Shown in pieces: positions 22,301 to 31,994 of a stretch of 33,191 nucleotides of DNA. Source of the DNA: Chloroflexota bacterium (GTDB lineage Bacteria; Chloroflexota; Anaerolineae; JAAYEA01). How positions within the stretch are numbered: position 1 is the stretch's first letter; each line of letters starts with the position of its first letter. The position numbers and the translations under genes were made by a program. The stretch lies in contig JAAYEA010000298.1 in NCBI GenBank assembly GCA_012689325.1, positions 1-33,191 on the forward strand, written 5' to 3'. Below the pieces are notes generated by a model that was not told the DNA's origin, did no database searches, and saw only the letters and a program-made list of their open reading frames with translations.

Positions 22301-22869
22301 GGTTCGAGCTCTATACGCGGCTCCTCTCCCAGGCCGTCAAGAAACTGCAACGGCAGCAGGGGATCGTCCAGCCGGAGGCCCGCCTGCCCTTCACCAGCCT
22401 CTCGCCCACCGACTCGGCCAGCGTGGACCTGCCGCTCAGCGCGCACCTGCCCGAGGATTACGTGGTCGACGTGCCGCTGCGGCTCAAGCTCTACCAGCGC
22501 ATGACCAACCTGAACGCCATCCAAGAGATCGACGACGTGGCGCAAGAGCTGGCCGATCGCTTTGGCCCGCTCCCCGAGCCAACCAGCAACCTCATCTACC
22601 TGTTGCGGCTGAAGGTGCTCGCCACCCTGGCGGGCGCCAGCAGCGTCGCCCGCGATGACACGCGCGTGGTGGTCCGCTTCGCCACCCCCGAGGAGATGAC
22701 GCCCGTCCGGCCGGAGCTGATCCGGCAGTTCGGCAACGTGGCCATCATCCGCGCCAACCAGGTCTCCCTCCCCTGGGGCCGCGGCGGCGAGCTGAGCCGG
22801 CAAACGTTGCTGCATCTGTTGGAGGCCATGGCCCAGGCCAAGGCGGCCTGGGAAGGGCCGAAGCGTTAG
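19309..22869 (+). CDS. mfd: Transcription-repair coupling factor Mfd
   Basis: Mfd displaces stalled RNA polymerase and recruits UvrA. The 1186-residue protein is full length. The UvrB-like N-terminal region includes [13 protein letters not shown]. The RNA-polymerase interaction domain follows ([17 protein letters not shown]). The RecG-like translocase has Walker A GDVGYGKT from residue 655 and DEEQRFG from 756, then [12 protein letters not shown] and the [10 protein letters not shown] motif. The C-terminal TRCF domain is present ([18 protein letters not shown]). The start is GTG at 19309; the ribosome site is weak (GGATGG), so translation may be coupled to pth, 31 bases upstream. Confidence 0.97.
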   Translation: MNLSGLLPLIDDQPAFQLLRDYLKQPAGDTPPEGASAAWDLAAGRAYLLAALQREAPRPLVLIAANPERATQLHDQLCQWSVAPEQVHLFPAPEALLYDKTIWGAETINRRIALLSWLARPDLYPEMAASQPAPIIVTSVAALLHKSIAPSYLLKSIRELRLRQRIDLNELLTTLLRLGYQPTSAVEAPGSFSRRGGILDIFAPGQRYPVRIELFGDEIDSLRTFDPETQRSQETVERAAICPATEALPSYGRLALARLKRTDVAQLQALARQRWQQDMENLEFEQGFRGIEFYLPYLYSEPGSLLSFLSRAAAIVTEGRGELANTAATLIEQAGVTRAELVDEGGLPEGYPTPYFTWPALEAALRGRPTLDMAHRQAEEEGANLLGPADSYGGQLAELAEDCKSWRAGPQRIVMVSRQAQRLDDLLRNEGLYPIVAEDVVETPPPGSLTIVQGGMAQGWVLRDRELADALVVLTDSEIFGWAKYRRPRKVTRRAFSPEAFFADLREGDHVVHLEHGIAVYRGLQRKTVDGVEREYLELEYAEGDRLWVPVNQADRITRYVGTGEEPALHRLGTADWDRVKSRAKRAVEDIAQELLQLYAAREVVPGYAFSQDTAWQEEMETSFPYEETEDQLRAIHEVKDDMEKKRPMDRLVCGDVGYGKTEVALRAAFKSVMDGKQVAILVPTTVLAQQHYITFRDRLQAFPVTVEMLSRFRTRAEQGQILDRLATGQVDIVVGTHRLIQKDVEFKDLGLLIIDEEQRFGVAHKERLKQLRSQVDVLTLTATPIPRTLYMALTAARDMSIIDTPPEERLPIRTQVAEMSDSLVRKAILREMGRGGQVYFVHNRVQGIRQIAQHLNRIVPEARLIIGHGQMDEHELSRVMLDFMEGKYDVLLCTTIIESGLDIPSVNTIIINQADKFGLAQLYQLRGRVGRSSAQAYAYLLHNKGQTLSDIAKSRLETILEANELGAGYRVAMRDLELRGAGEILGARQHGQIAAVGFELYTRLLSQAVKKLQRQQGIVQPEARLPFTSLSPTDSASVDLPLSAHLPEDYVVDVPLRLKLYQRMTNLNAIQEIDDVAQELADRFGPLPEPTSNLIYLLRLKVLATLAGASSVARDDTRVVVRFATPEEMTPVRPELIRQFGNVAIIRANQVSLPWGRGGELSRQTLLHLLEAMAQAKAAWEGPKR

Positions 22870-22874
22870 GGATA

Positions 22875-22903
22875 CCCTGCCGGGCGACGCAAGCCTGGCG
22901 GGG
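22875..22903 (+). terminator. Possible hairpin after mfd
   Basis: An 11-bp stem with two wobbles (22875-22885 with 22893-22903), flanked by GAAGCG (22860-22865) and CGCTTC (22904-22909). No U tract follows, so read-through into the next gene is possible. Confidence 0.4.
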
Positions 22904-22933
22904 CGCTTCCTACATGAGAAGGAGAGCGATACC

Positions 22934-24718
22934 GTGCACACCGCCGCAGGCATAGCGCGCACCAGCGCCGAGTTGAGGGCTATCCTTTCGCAGGCGCAGC
23001 CAGCTCGCCCGCTCGTCTCGGCCATTGCCGATCTAGCCGGCCTAGCCGACGGGCGCGGCTCGGGAGTATCCCTTCAGGTGTTGCGAGCCGCCCGGGCGCA
23101 CTTGGCGGCCCTCGGCAACATCCCGCAGACAACCTACACGCTCTATCGCGAGTTTCAGCGAAATGGCGAGCGGCGTGGGTACGAGACGCCCTACTTTGCC
23201 AAGCGCGATAACCTCGGCGCGGCGGCGCTAAGCGTGCTGCTGGGCGACAGGTCCTCGCTCGACCACGTCCATGACTACCTAAACGACATCTGCGAAGAGA
23301 CCACCTGGGTCATCCCCGCCTGCGAGCCCCAGACCCTTGACTTGTTCAACGCTGGCACGGCCTTTCTCCTCGCCGAGACCCTCGCCGTGCTCGATGGGGT
23401 GCTGGCCGACGAGGTGAAACGGCGCGTCACGGACGAGATCGAGCGACGGGTCATGACCGTCTACCTGGAAGGACACGAGGGCTTTTGGTGGTATAAAGGG
23501 GCCAACAACTGGAACGGTGTCTGCAACGGCGCCGTGGGCGCCACCTTTCTCCTGCTGGAGCAAGACATCCAGCGGCTGGCTGAGGCTCTCGAATATGTCC
23601 TGGCCGGGTTGGAGGTCTTTTTCTCGACGGCCTTCGAGGTGGAGGGCAGCTCCACCGAGGGTGCAGCCTATTGGCAATATGGGCTGAGCAACGTGATTCC
23701 CTTCGCCGAGATGCTGCGGCATCGCACCGCGGGCGCCATCGACATCCTGGGAACGCCACGGCTGCGACAGATCGCTCGCTATCCCCTTCACGTCATGCTC
23801 TCGCCGGGTCGTTACGCCAGCTATTCCGACTGCGATGAGCAGGTCTCCATCGCCCCGGGCCTGGTGGCCCGGCTGGCGGAGCGAACCGGCGTCGCCGAGC
23901 TGTTGGATCTCCTGGCGGAGCCGGCCCCCCTGGCCCTCTCGCCCGGCCATACCACCCCACCCTGGCGGCATATCGCCTGGTGGGACGGCAAGCGCCCGGA
24001 GCGGGTCCAGCTTGGCGACGAGTGGCTGCAAGACGCCGGCGTGGTGCGCCTGGTCGGCGCGACGCCCTCGCCAGCCCCGGTGGTCCTGGTGGCCAAGGCC
24101 GGCCACAATGCCGAGAACCACAACCACAACGATGTGGGCACGTTCATCCTGCACATCGACGGCGAGACCTTCCTGACCGACCCCGGGCGCGGCCTCTATA
24201 GCCGCAGCTATTTCAGCCCGGCTCGCTACGAGAACCCCTTTTGCAGCTCGTTTGGGCACAGCCTGCCCGTGATCGGCGGCCAGCTCCAGGCCGCCGGCGC
24301 GGCCTATCGAGGTGAGATCGTGGCCTGCGACCTGGCTGGCCCCAGCAAGCGCCTGGTCATGAGCATCGGCGGCGCCTACCCCGTGCCAGAGCTGCGCAGC
24401 CTGACCCGCACCCTGACCCTCGGCCCTGATGGGCAGTTCGACTGCGAGGATCGCCCGGACCTGCAGTCGCCCTTGGAGGTCGAGGAGGCTTTCGTCACCT
24501 GGCTGGAGGTCACGGTATCGGGCGCCATCGCCAAGCTCACGGGACAGCGGCACGTCGTCGAGTTGTCCATTGCCGAGCCCGCTGGCGCGCGTTTCCACCT
24601 GGAGGTGCTGGAAGAGGCCTCGCGCGCCAACGCCAAGCCCGCGCTGCTGAAAAGGCTGTCTTTCCGAGTTCCTGCGGGGAGCCCCTCGGCGCGCGTCCAG
24701 GCGCGGCTCATCGCCTAA
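22934..24718 (+). CDS. Heparinase II/III-like polysaccharide lyase domain protein
   Basis: A 594-residue protein with an N-terminal alpha/alpha toroid and a C-terminal heparinase II/III-like beta domain. Candidate catalytic and metal sites fit the fold: NNWNGVCNG at 191-199, EGAAYWQYG at 242-250, and HNAENHNHND at 391-400 leading into GTFILHIDGETFLTDPG. This family cleaves acidic glycans by beta-elimination. No signal peptide is visible, so it probably acts inside the cell on imported oligosaccharides. The start is GTG with GAAGGAG 9 bases upstream. No transporter or regulator is adjacent, so the substrate is unknown. Confidence 0.8.
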   Translation: MHTAAGIARTSAELRAILSQAQPARPLVSAIADLAGLADGRGSGVSLQVLRAARAHLAALGNIPQTTYTLYREFQRNGERRGYETPYFAKRDNLGAAALSVLLGDRSSLDHVHDYLNDICEETTWVIPACEPQTLDLFNAGTAFLLAETLAVLDGVLADEVKRRVTDEIERRVMTVYLEGHEGFWWYKGANNWNGVCNGAVGATFLLLEQDIQRLAEALEYVLAGLEVFFSTAFEVEGSSTEGAAYWQYGLSNVIPFAEMLRHRTAGAIDILGTPRLRQIARYPLHVMLSPGRYASYSDCDEQVSIAPGLVARLAERTGVAELLDLLAEPAPLALSPGHTTPPWRHIAWWDGKRPERVQLGDEWLQDAGVVRLVGATPSPAPVVLVAKAGHNAENHNHNDVGTFILHIDGETFLTDPGRGLYSRSYFSPARYENPFCSSFGHSLPVIGGQLQAAGAAYRGEIVACDLAGPSKRLVMSIGGAYPVPELRSLTRTLTLGPDGQFDCEDRPDLQSPLEVEEAFVTWLEVTVSGAIAKLTGQRHVVELSIAEPAGARFHLEVLEEASRANAKPALLKRLSFRVPAGSPSARVQARLIA

Positions 24719-24746
24719 GCGCAGCGACGAGGCATGTGAAAACAAA

Positions 24747-24814
24747 AGGAGTCACGGCTCGCTCGTTTCGCTTCGGGTATTCCGTTCAAAGCATGGAGCG
24801 AATCCGTGACTCCT
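24747..24814 (-). terminator. Long-stem terminator between convergent genes
   Basis: AGGAGTCACGG (24747-24757) is repeated inverted at 24804-24814 around a 46-base loop with inner pairing (CGCTC/GAGCG). On the minus strand the stem is followed by TTTTGTTTT, so it ends the zinc-ribbon gene transcript. It also lies just after the heparinase-like gene. Confidence 0.7.
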
Positions 24815-24830
24815 CAGCGGGCGCCGAGGG

Positions 24831-25172
24831 TTAGTAGTAGCTTGGCTGATTCACAAACCAGAGGAGCCCCGCCACGCAGCAGCAGCACAGGAACACCAAC
24901 AAGGCCACCAGCAGCACGATGAGCCAGGTTGAGACCGGCTTTTTCGCCCCGGGGCCAGCAGCCCCCGCAGGCAGGACCGCGGTTCGGGCGGGCAGCGATG
25001 GCTCCAGGGGGGTAGAAGAGGGAGCGCCGATCACGGGCGCATCCGGGACTGGGGCCGCCTCCGCCGGGGACTCCTCAGGGGCCTGTTCGCGATCCTGCAA
25101 CAGGTTGTAACCGCAGTTCCCACAGAACAGATCGTCCTGTTCCGCTTCCTGGCCGCAAAGTGGACACTTCAT
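24831..25172 (-). CDS. Zinc-ribbon, single-pass membrane protein
   Basis: A 113-residue protein: an N-terminal zinc ribbon (C3-x2-C6, C17-x2-C20), a Pro/Ala-rich linker (about 30-78), and a C-terminal membrane helix (about 82-107) containing four consecutive cysteines at 96-99. It ends in Tyr-Tyr. The function is unknown; small zinc-ribbon plus helix proteins are common near envelope genes. AAAGGAG precedes ATG 25172 by about 9 bases. The next gene upstream ends 64 bases away on the same strand. Confidence 0.8.
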   Translation of the reverse strand: MKCPLCGQEAEQDDLFCGNCGYNLLQDREQAPEESPAEAAPVPDAPVIGAPSSTPLEPSLPARTAVLPAGAAGPGAKKPVSTWLIVLLVALLVFLCCCCVAGLLWFVNQPSYY

Positions 25173-25236
25173 GCCTGACCGCTCCTTTCCGCATCAACCT
25201 CTCAAAATAATCTGACGGTGACCGATCCGCCGCGCC

Positions 25237-26340
25237 TCACAGGCCGGACGAGCCGGCATCCTGCAGCTTCCACTGCGTGCCCACGCGCACCAGATAGCAG
25301 CGGATTTCGCGCAGCTCGCTCTGATTGCTGGGGCCGTAAAAGCGCGCCTTGAGCACCACTTGCGCCGCGGTGGGCTGTTGCCCGACGGGTGAGACCGCCG
25401 AGGCCACATCCTCCGAGCCCGGCACATAGCTGATCTCTTGCACCAACACCCGCTGGACGCTGGAGCGCGGCCAGGGCGAGCCATAATCCAACTGTCCCAC
25501 GGCAAAGCGCTTCTTGGCATCCTCGGTCAGGTAGCCCGACGCCGCATCCGTCAGCAGGTCTTGATAAAAGCCGAGCACGAGCTTTTCCGGATAGGGCGTA
25601 TCGAGGATCTCGGCTGGCTTGCCATAGGCGAACTCGATGCTTGCCTCCACGGCCGGCAAGAGGGTCTGCGTGCCCGGACGGAAATAGCTGCCATCGCTGG
25701 GCCGGTAGACCCGCCGCGAGGCGAACTGACTGCGCTCGCTGCCGACCCGCTCCGTGACCACCACCCGGTCGCCGCTGCGGCTCACGGAGAGGTTCCCGCG
25801 GAAAAAGCCCTCGCACTGGTAGGGGTTGGGAAAGACCTGGCACGTGGGATCGAGCTGCGGCTCGGTGTTCTTGACCCGAAAGACCGAGAGGGTCCGGCTA
25901 TCGCTAACCAGCAGCTCGGCCCGGCCCGCGGCGCCCGCCGGCTCCTGCAGGATGTCCTCCATGCCAAAACCGACGGCGCCCTCGCCCAAATAGTCCCCCC
26001 CGGGGGTCAGCAGCGGGTAGGGATAGATGATGCGCGCGCCCTTGCCCTCCAGGTCATAGATTACGCACGAGACGGGAAAGTTCCAGCCGGCGATATCGTA
26101 CTGGTAGGTGACCACCCACTCTTTAAAGAGGTCGCCATTGGTATCCAGGCGCTGCACGCTGGAAACCCGCGCCCCGGGCGGGGGCAACTCGTGCAGGGCC
26201 ACCACGCGGTCATCTTTCCAGAGCTGCTCGAGCAGCGCGCGGATCGACGCGCCGCCGCGGCTATAGAGCGCGACGAGGATCAAGACAGGAAAGAGCACCC
26301 CGAGCAGGCAGCCCAACCCCACGTCCTTGGATCGGTTCAT
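25237..26340 (-). CDS. Membrane-anchored protein of unknown function
   Basis: A 367-residue protein with one N-terminal hydrophobic segment (about 8-26, after MNRSKD) that may be a signal anchor, followed by a soluble, mostly beta domain outside the membrane. I recognise no family. ATG 26340 has AGGAGG 4 bases upstream and is preferred to an ATG 8 codons earlier. It lies 33 bases after the lon stop on the same strand and upstream of the zinc-ribbon gene, so the three may be cotranscribed. Confidence 0.75.
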   Translation of the reverse strand: MNRSKDVGLGCLLGVLFPVLILVALYSRGGASIRALLEQLWKDDRVVALHELPPPGARVSSVQRLDTNGDLFKEWVVTYQYDIAGWNFPVSCVIYDLEGKGARIIYPYPLLTPGGDYLGEGAVGFGMEDILQEPAGAAGRAELLVSDSRTLSVFRVKNTEPQLDPTCQVFPNPYQCEGFFRGNLSVSRSGDRVVVTERVGSERSQFASRRVYRPSDGSYFRPGTQTLLPAVEASIEFAYGKPAEILDTPYPEKLVLGFYQDLLTDAASGYLTEDAKKRFAVGQLDYGSPWPRSSVQRVLVQEISYVPGSEDVASAVSPVGQQPTAAQVVLKARFYGPSNQSELREIRCYLVRVGTQWKLQDAGSSGL

Positions 26341-26373
26341 CCCTCCTCCTGTCTTTCCTGCCATCGGCCCGCT

Positions 26374-28755
<2,382 letters not shown>

Positions 28756-28790
28756 GACAACCTCCGTTAAGACAACCCTAATTGGCGGTG

Positions 28791-28819
28791 ATTATACGTC
28801 CTTGCCCAGCTTCTGTCAA
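28791..28819 (-). promoter_or_regulatory. Full-consensus sigma70 promoter of lon
   Basis: On the minus strand TTGACA (28814-28819), 17 bases, TATAAT (28791-28796): a perfect match in both boxes and spacing. The start would be near 28784, 29 bases before the start codon. A TGTC...GACA dyad (28814-28830) overlaps the -35 box. Confidence 0.9.
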
Positions 28820-28854
28820 TTATGTAGACAGCCCTCCCGTATGATCCGCCTCAT

Positions 28855-28883
28855 TTGTGCCGCCCCTCCCTCCGCGATATACT
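28855..28883 (+). promoter_or_regulatory. Promoter of the disulfide oxidoreductase operon
   Basis: TTGTGC (28855-28860), a 17-base spacer and TATACT (28878-28883). The start would be near 28890, leaving a structured leader of about 115 bases. Confidence 0.6.
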
Positions 28884-28901
28884 ATTTGCAGCCAGGTCAC
28901 C

Positions 28902-28968
28902 CCGAGGTCGCGGCGCAGAGCGCCGTGCCAAGGAGCCTCGGCTGGGCATTCGGTGCCCGGGCCGAGGC
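28902..28968 (+). promoter_or_regulatory. Structured leader with mutually exclusive pairings
   Basis: CCGAGG (28902-28907) can pair CCTCGG (28936-28941) around the hairpin CGGCGC-AGA-GCGCCG (28911-28925). Alternatively GCCTCGGC (28935-28942) pairs GCCGAGGC (28961-28968) around GGGCA/TGCCC. Both cannot form at once. It matches no riboswitch class I know. Confidence 0.4.
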
Positions 28969-29004
28969 ATGACAAGTCGAGGCGATTTTCGAGGGAGGCT
29001 CTCT

Positions 29005-29652
29005 ATGCCCATTATCGGTGAAAAAGAGCAACAACAGATCCGCGAGATGCTACAGGGCATGTCCGGCCCGGTGTCCATGCTGGTCTTTACCCAGGAAGGG
29101 TGCGCTGCCTGTGCGCAGACGCAGCAACTGGTGACCGAGCTGGCCGCCCTCTCGGACCACCTGTCCGCCACGATCCATGATATCCAGGCCGAACCGGCCC
29201 AAGCCGAGCGATACGGCATCGACAAGGTCCCGGCCATCGCCCTGGTCGGCCAGAAGGACTATGGGGTGCGCTTCTTTGGCCTCCCCACCGGCTACGAGTT
29301 CGGCGCCTTTGTCGAGGATCTGGTGGACGTCTCCAGAGGCGCGGCGGCGCTCGGCAAAAAGACCCAGGAATACCTCGCCCAGATCACCCGGCCGGTGCGT
29401 ATCCAGGTCTTTACCACGCCCATCTGCCCCGTCTGCCCGAACATGGTCCGCACCGCCCACAAACTCGCCATCGAGAGCGACCTCATCCGCGCCGAGGGGA
29501 TCGACGCCACCGAGTTTGGCGAGCTGGCCGAGAAATACGGGGTCCAAAGCGTGCCGCGCACCATCGTCAACGAAAAGCTCATCTTTGACGGCCTGATCCC
29601 GGAGGGCAAATTCCTGCTCGAGATCGCCAAAGCCGCCAACCAGGGGGGATAG
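29005..29652 (+). CDS. Glutaredoxin-like protein disulfide oxidoreductase (two Trx folds)
   Basis: The 215-residue protein has two thioredoxin-fold halves: the first with C33-A-A-C36 and cis-Pro in KVPAIAL, the second with C141-P-V-C144 and cis-Pro in SVPRTIV. This is the PDO arrangement known from archaea and thermophilic bacteria, where it forms or reduces disulfides in the cytoplasm. The second site (CPVC) is likely the more active one. ATG 29005 has GGGAGG upstream; the frame continuing upstream covers the leader and is not coding. endonuclease IV starts 10 bases after its stop. Confidence 0.9.
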   Translation: MPIIGEKEQQQIREMLQGMSGPVSMLVFTQEGCAACAQTQQLVTELAALSDHLSATIHDIQAEPAQAERYGIDKVPAIALVGQKDYGVRFFGLPTGYEFGAFVEDLVDVSRGAAALGKKTQEYLAQITRPVRIQVFTTPICPVCPNMVRTAHKLAIESDLIRAEGIDATEFGELAEKYGVQSVPRTIVNEKLIFDGLIPEGKFLLEIAKAANQGG

Positions 29653-29662
29653 GAGCCAGGCC

Positions 29663-30517
29663 ATGCCACGTTTGGGCGCACACATGTCCACCGCCGGGGG
29701 CGCGGAAAAGGCCCTGGAGCGGGGGCAATCCATCGGTTGCGAGACCATCCAGGTCTTCGTCACGGGCCCGTCCCAATGGAAAACCAAGGTCGTAGCCACC
29801 GAGGAAGCAGAGCGCTTCGCCGCCGCGCAGCAAGCGACCGGGATCGCGCCGGTGGTGGCCCATGCCCGCTACCTGCTGAATCTCGGCTCCCCAGATGAGG
29901 CGCTCTGGCGCAGATCCATCGAAGCCTTCTGGGAAGAGCTGCAGAACTGCCAGCAGCTCCAAATCCCCGGCATCGTGCTCCACCCCGGGGCGCACATGGG
30001 CGCGGGCGAGGAAGCGGGGTTGCAGCGCATCGCCGCGGCGCTGGACGAGCTGCGGCAGCGGGATACCAACCTGCCGGTCCACGTGCTGCTGGAAAACACG
30101 GCCGGCCAGGGGACCGTGTTGGGCCACCGCTTTGAGCACCTGGCGCGCATCATGGAGATGGTCCAAGACCCGAGCTGGCTGGGCGTTTGCTTCGACACCT
30201 GTCACGCCTTTTCCGCCGGCTATGAGTTGCGCACCGCCGAGGGCTTTCAAGAGACCTGGGCCGAGTTCGAGCGCGCCCTGGGACTGAATAGGCTCGAATT
30301 CGTCCACCTCAACGACGCCAAGGGCTGCCTGGGGTGCCATCTGGACCGCCACGAGCAGATCGGCAAGGGGCAATTGGGGCTGGAGGCGTTCCGGCAGATA
30401 CTCAACGACAAGCGACTCCGGGGCCTGCCGATGAGCCTGGAAACGCCCAAGGGCCCCGAGATGGCCGAGGACGTGGAGAACCTGAGCATCCTGCGCAGCC
30501 TGATCACAGAAAGCTAG
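29663..30517 (+). CDS. nfo: Endonuclease IV (AP endonuclease)
   Basis: Endonuclease IV cuts DNA at abasic sites using three zinc ions. The 284-residue TIM barrel keeps the metal ligands of the family at nearly E. coli spacing: His67, His107, Glu144 (LENTAGQGT), Asp178 and His181 (CFDTCHAF), His215 (HLNDAK), Asp228 and His230 (DRHEQIGKG) and a Glu in LETPKG. An unusual Cys pair, C222-L-G-C225, sits in the loop before Asp228. AGGAG lies upstream of ATG 29663. It is in an operon with the disulfide oxidoreductase and the cupin. Confidence 0.96.
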   Translation: MPRLGAHMSTAGGAEKALERGQSIGCETIQVFVTGPSQWKTKVVATEEAERFAAAQQATGIAPVVAHARYLLNLGSPDEALWRRSIEAFWEELQNCQQLQIPGIVLHPGAHMGAGEEAGLQRIAAALDELRQRDTNLPVHVLLENTAGQGTVLGHRFEHLARIMEMVQDPSWLGVCFDTCHAFSAGYELRTAEGFQETWAEFERALGLNRLEFVHLNDAKGCLGCHLDRHEQIGKGQLGLEAFRQILNDKRLRGLPMSLETPKGPEMAEDVENLSILRSLITES

Positions 30518-30525
30518 GGAGAGAG

Positions 30526-30858
30526 ATGAAAGTACAGCATTATACCGACACCCCATCCGCCGCCGTGGAAGAAGCGCCCGGCGTGTCCGTCCGCTGGGTC
30601 ATCAGCGACAAGGACGGCGCGCCCAACTTCGCCATGCGCGTCTTTGACGTCGCCCCTGGCGCGTCCACACCCTATCACCAGCACCCCTGGGAGCATGAGG
30701 TGTTCATCCTGCAGGGCCAGGGGGTGGTCAAGGGCGAAAAACAGAATCGGCCCTTTAGCGAGCACTTTGTGGTCTATATCGCCCCCAACGAGATGCACCA
30801 ATTCGTCAATCAGGGCGAGGGAGTGCTGCGCTTCCTCTGCTTGATCCCGCACGTCTAG
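30526..30858 (+). CDS. Small cupin-domain protein
   Basis: A 110-residue single cupin barrel. Cupin motif 1 is PYHQHPWEHEVFILQGQG, with His, His, Glu/His metal ligands; motif 2 is APNEMHQFVNQGEG, with the last His. Metal-binding small cupins can be dioxygenases, isomerases or sensors; the role is unknown here. ATG 30526 follows TAGGGAG and comes 8 bases after the nfo stop, so it is the third gene of that operon. Confidence 0.9.
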   Translation: MKVQHYTDTPSAAVEEAPGVSVRWVISDKDGAPNFAMRVFDVAPGASTPYHQHPWEHEVFILQGQGVVKGEKQNRPFSEHFVVYIAPNEMHQFVNQGEGVLRFLCLIPHV

Positions 30859-30879
30859 CGTTTTCCGCCGGCAACAAAA

Positions 30880-30910
30880 GGGGCGGCAAGCGCTGGCCGC
30901 TGGCCGCCCC
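30880..30910 (-). terminator. Terminator between cupin and LysM genes
   Basis: GGGGCGGC and GCCGCCCC form an 8-bp stem with a 15-base loop that can pair further. On the minus strand TTTTGTTG follows, giving a U tract for the LysM transcript. It lies between convergent stops. Confidence 0.8.
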
Positions 30911-30930
30911 CAAGGAATCAGGATAACAGG

Positions 30931-31764
30931 CTAGGGCGCGGGGATGATCAGGGTCTGCCCGACCGAGAGCCAGTTCTGATTGGGCAGGTTGTTGGCGGTG
31001 ACGATGGCCCAAACCGTGGTCCCGTACCGCGCCGCGATGGAGGTCAGCGTATCCCCGGGCTGCACGACGTAGGTGTTGCTCCCCTGAGAGGGCGCCTCGC
31101 CGGTGCTGCCGGGGATGATCAGGACCTGACCGGGACGGATATACGCGGGGTTGACGATGCCATTGGCCTGGGCAATGGCCGCCACCGTCGTGCCATAGCG
31201 AGAGGCGATGCTGTACATCGTATCCCCGGACTGGACGGTGTAGGTGCTCTGCTGGCCGGAGGTGGGCGGGACCGAGCCGCCGCCTGGCTGCCCCTGCGGA
31301 ATCGTCAGCACCTGGCCGACGCGGATAAAGGCCGCATTGGATAGGTTGTTGGCCTGCGCGATGGCTTCCACGCTGGTATCGTACTGCGCGGCCAACGAAT
31401 AGAGCGTATCGCCCCAGACCACCGTGTGGGACACATTGCCGCTGGGCGCCGTGGTCGCCGTAGCCACAGGCGCGGAGGTCGGCTGCCCAGGGAGCAGGGT
31501 CGCCGTGGGCGCCACGGGCCCGGGCGGCGTGGGCGTAAAGGTGGGCAGATCCCAGATGACCGTTGGGGTCGGGGTGCCCGCCTGGGGCTGTTCCAGAACG
31601 CTCACCGTGGTGGGCACCTGCTGGGTGCTCACCGGCGGCGCCTGCGGCGACATGACCACCTGCAAAGTGGGCGTCGGCTGGTCGGGCACAGAGCGCTCGC
31701 ATCCGGCCAGGCTTATCGCCGCCACCAGTCCCAGGACGAGTATCAACGTCAAGCTGCGTTTCAT
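30931..31764 (-). CDS. LysM-domain lipoprotein (three LysM repeats)
   Basis: The 277-residue product has a lipoprotein signal with lipobox LAGC (Cys22). A long Thr/Pro-rich linker (about 28-110) follows, then three LysM modules at about 113-156, 174-218 and 231-275. Each has the (S/W)GDT..(S/T)(I/L)A and N.......VGQ.L.IP pattern. LysM binds N-acetylglucosamine in peptidoglycan or chitin, so the protein probably attaches to the cell wall from a lipid anchor. No catalytic domain is present. ATG 31764 has AAGGAG upstream; the longer frame would bury the signal peptide. Confidence 0.9.
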   Translation of the reverse strand: MKRSLTLILVLGLVAAISLAGCERSVPDQPTPTLQVVMSPQAPPVSTQQVPTTVSVLEQPQAGTPTPTVIWDLPTFTPTPPGPVAPTATLLPGQPTSAPVATATTAPSGNVSHTVVWGDTLYSLAAQYDTSVEAIAQANNLSNAAFIRVGQVLTIPQGQPGGGSVPPTSGQQSTYTVQSGDTMYSIASRYGTTVAAIAQANGIVNPAYIRPGQVLIIPGSTGEAPSQGSNTYVVQPGDTLTSIAARYGTTVWAIVTANNLPNQNWLSVGQTLIIPAP

Positions 31765-31891
31765 AGCCCCTCTCCTTGCCGACCTGCGGCAGCGACCAAG
31801 CGCTTGCGCCCCTTCCATGGGCTTGCAGGCAGCGAAACGGGCAACGCCGCGCTCGCTGCAAATAACTGTTATATCAAAACACCTTGGCGTT

Positions 31892-31920
31892 ATCATAGCA
31901 CAACTGGGACGCTTTGTCAA
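31892..31920 (-). promoter_or_regulatory. Promoter of the LysM lipoprotein gene
   Basis: On the minus strand TTGACA (31915-31920), 17 bases, TATGAT (31892-31897). The start would be near 31885. The leader contains an 11-base palindrome ATAACTGTTAT at 31862-31872. Confidence 0.85.
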
Positions 31921-31936
31921 GCATACCGCAAGGCTT

Positions 31937-31965
31937 TTGACAACTGGCCTCGCCTAGAGTATTCT
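31937..31965 (+). promoter_or_regulatory. Promoter of the phosphatase-like gene
   Basis: TTGACA (31937-31942), 17 bases, TATTCT (31960-31965). Its -35 box is 16 bases from the -35 box of the divergent LysM promoter. Confidence 0.7.
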
Positions 31966-31994
31966 ACCGCACAGTTTGCCTTGGGGAGCATGCC

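Noticed and set aside
24747-24814. Miniature transposable element (terminal inverted repeats)
   Set aside because: There is no target-site duplication, and the minus strand shows a U tract right after the stem between convergent genes, so a terminator explains it better.
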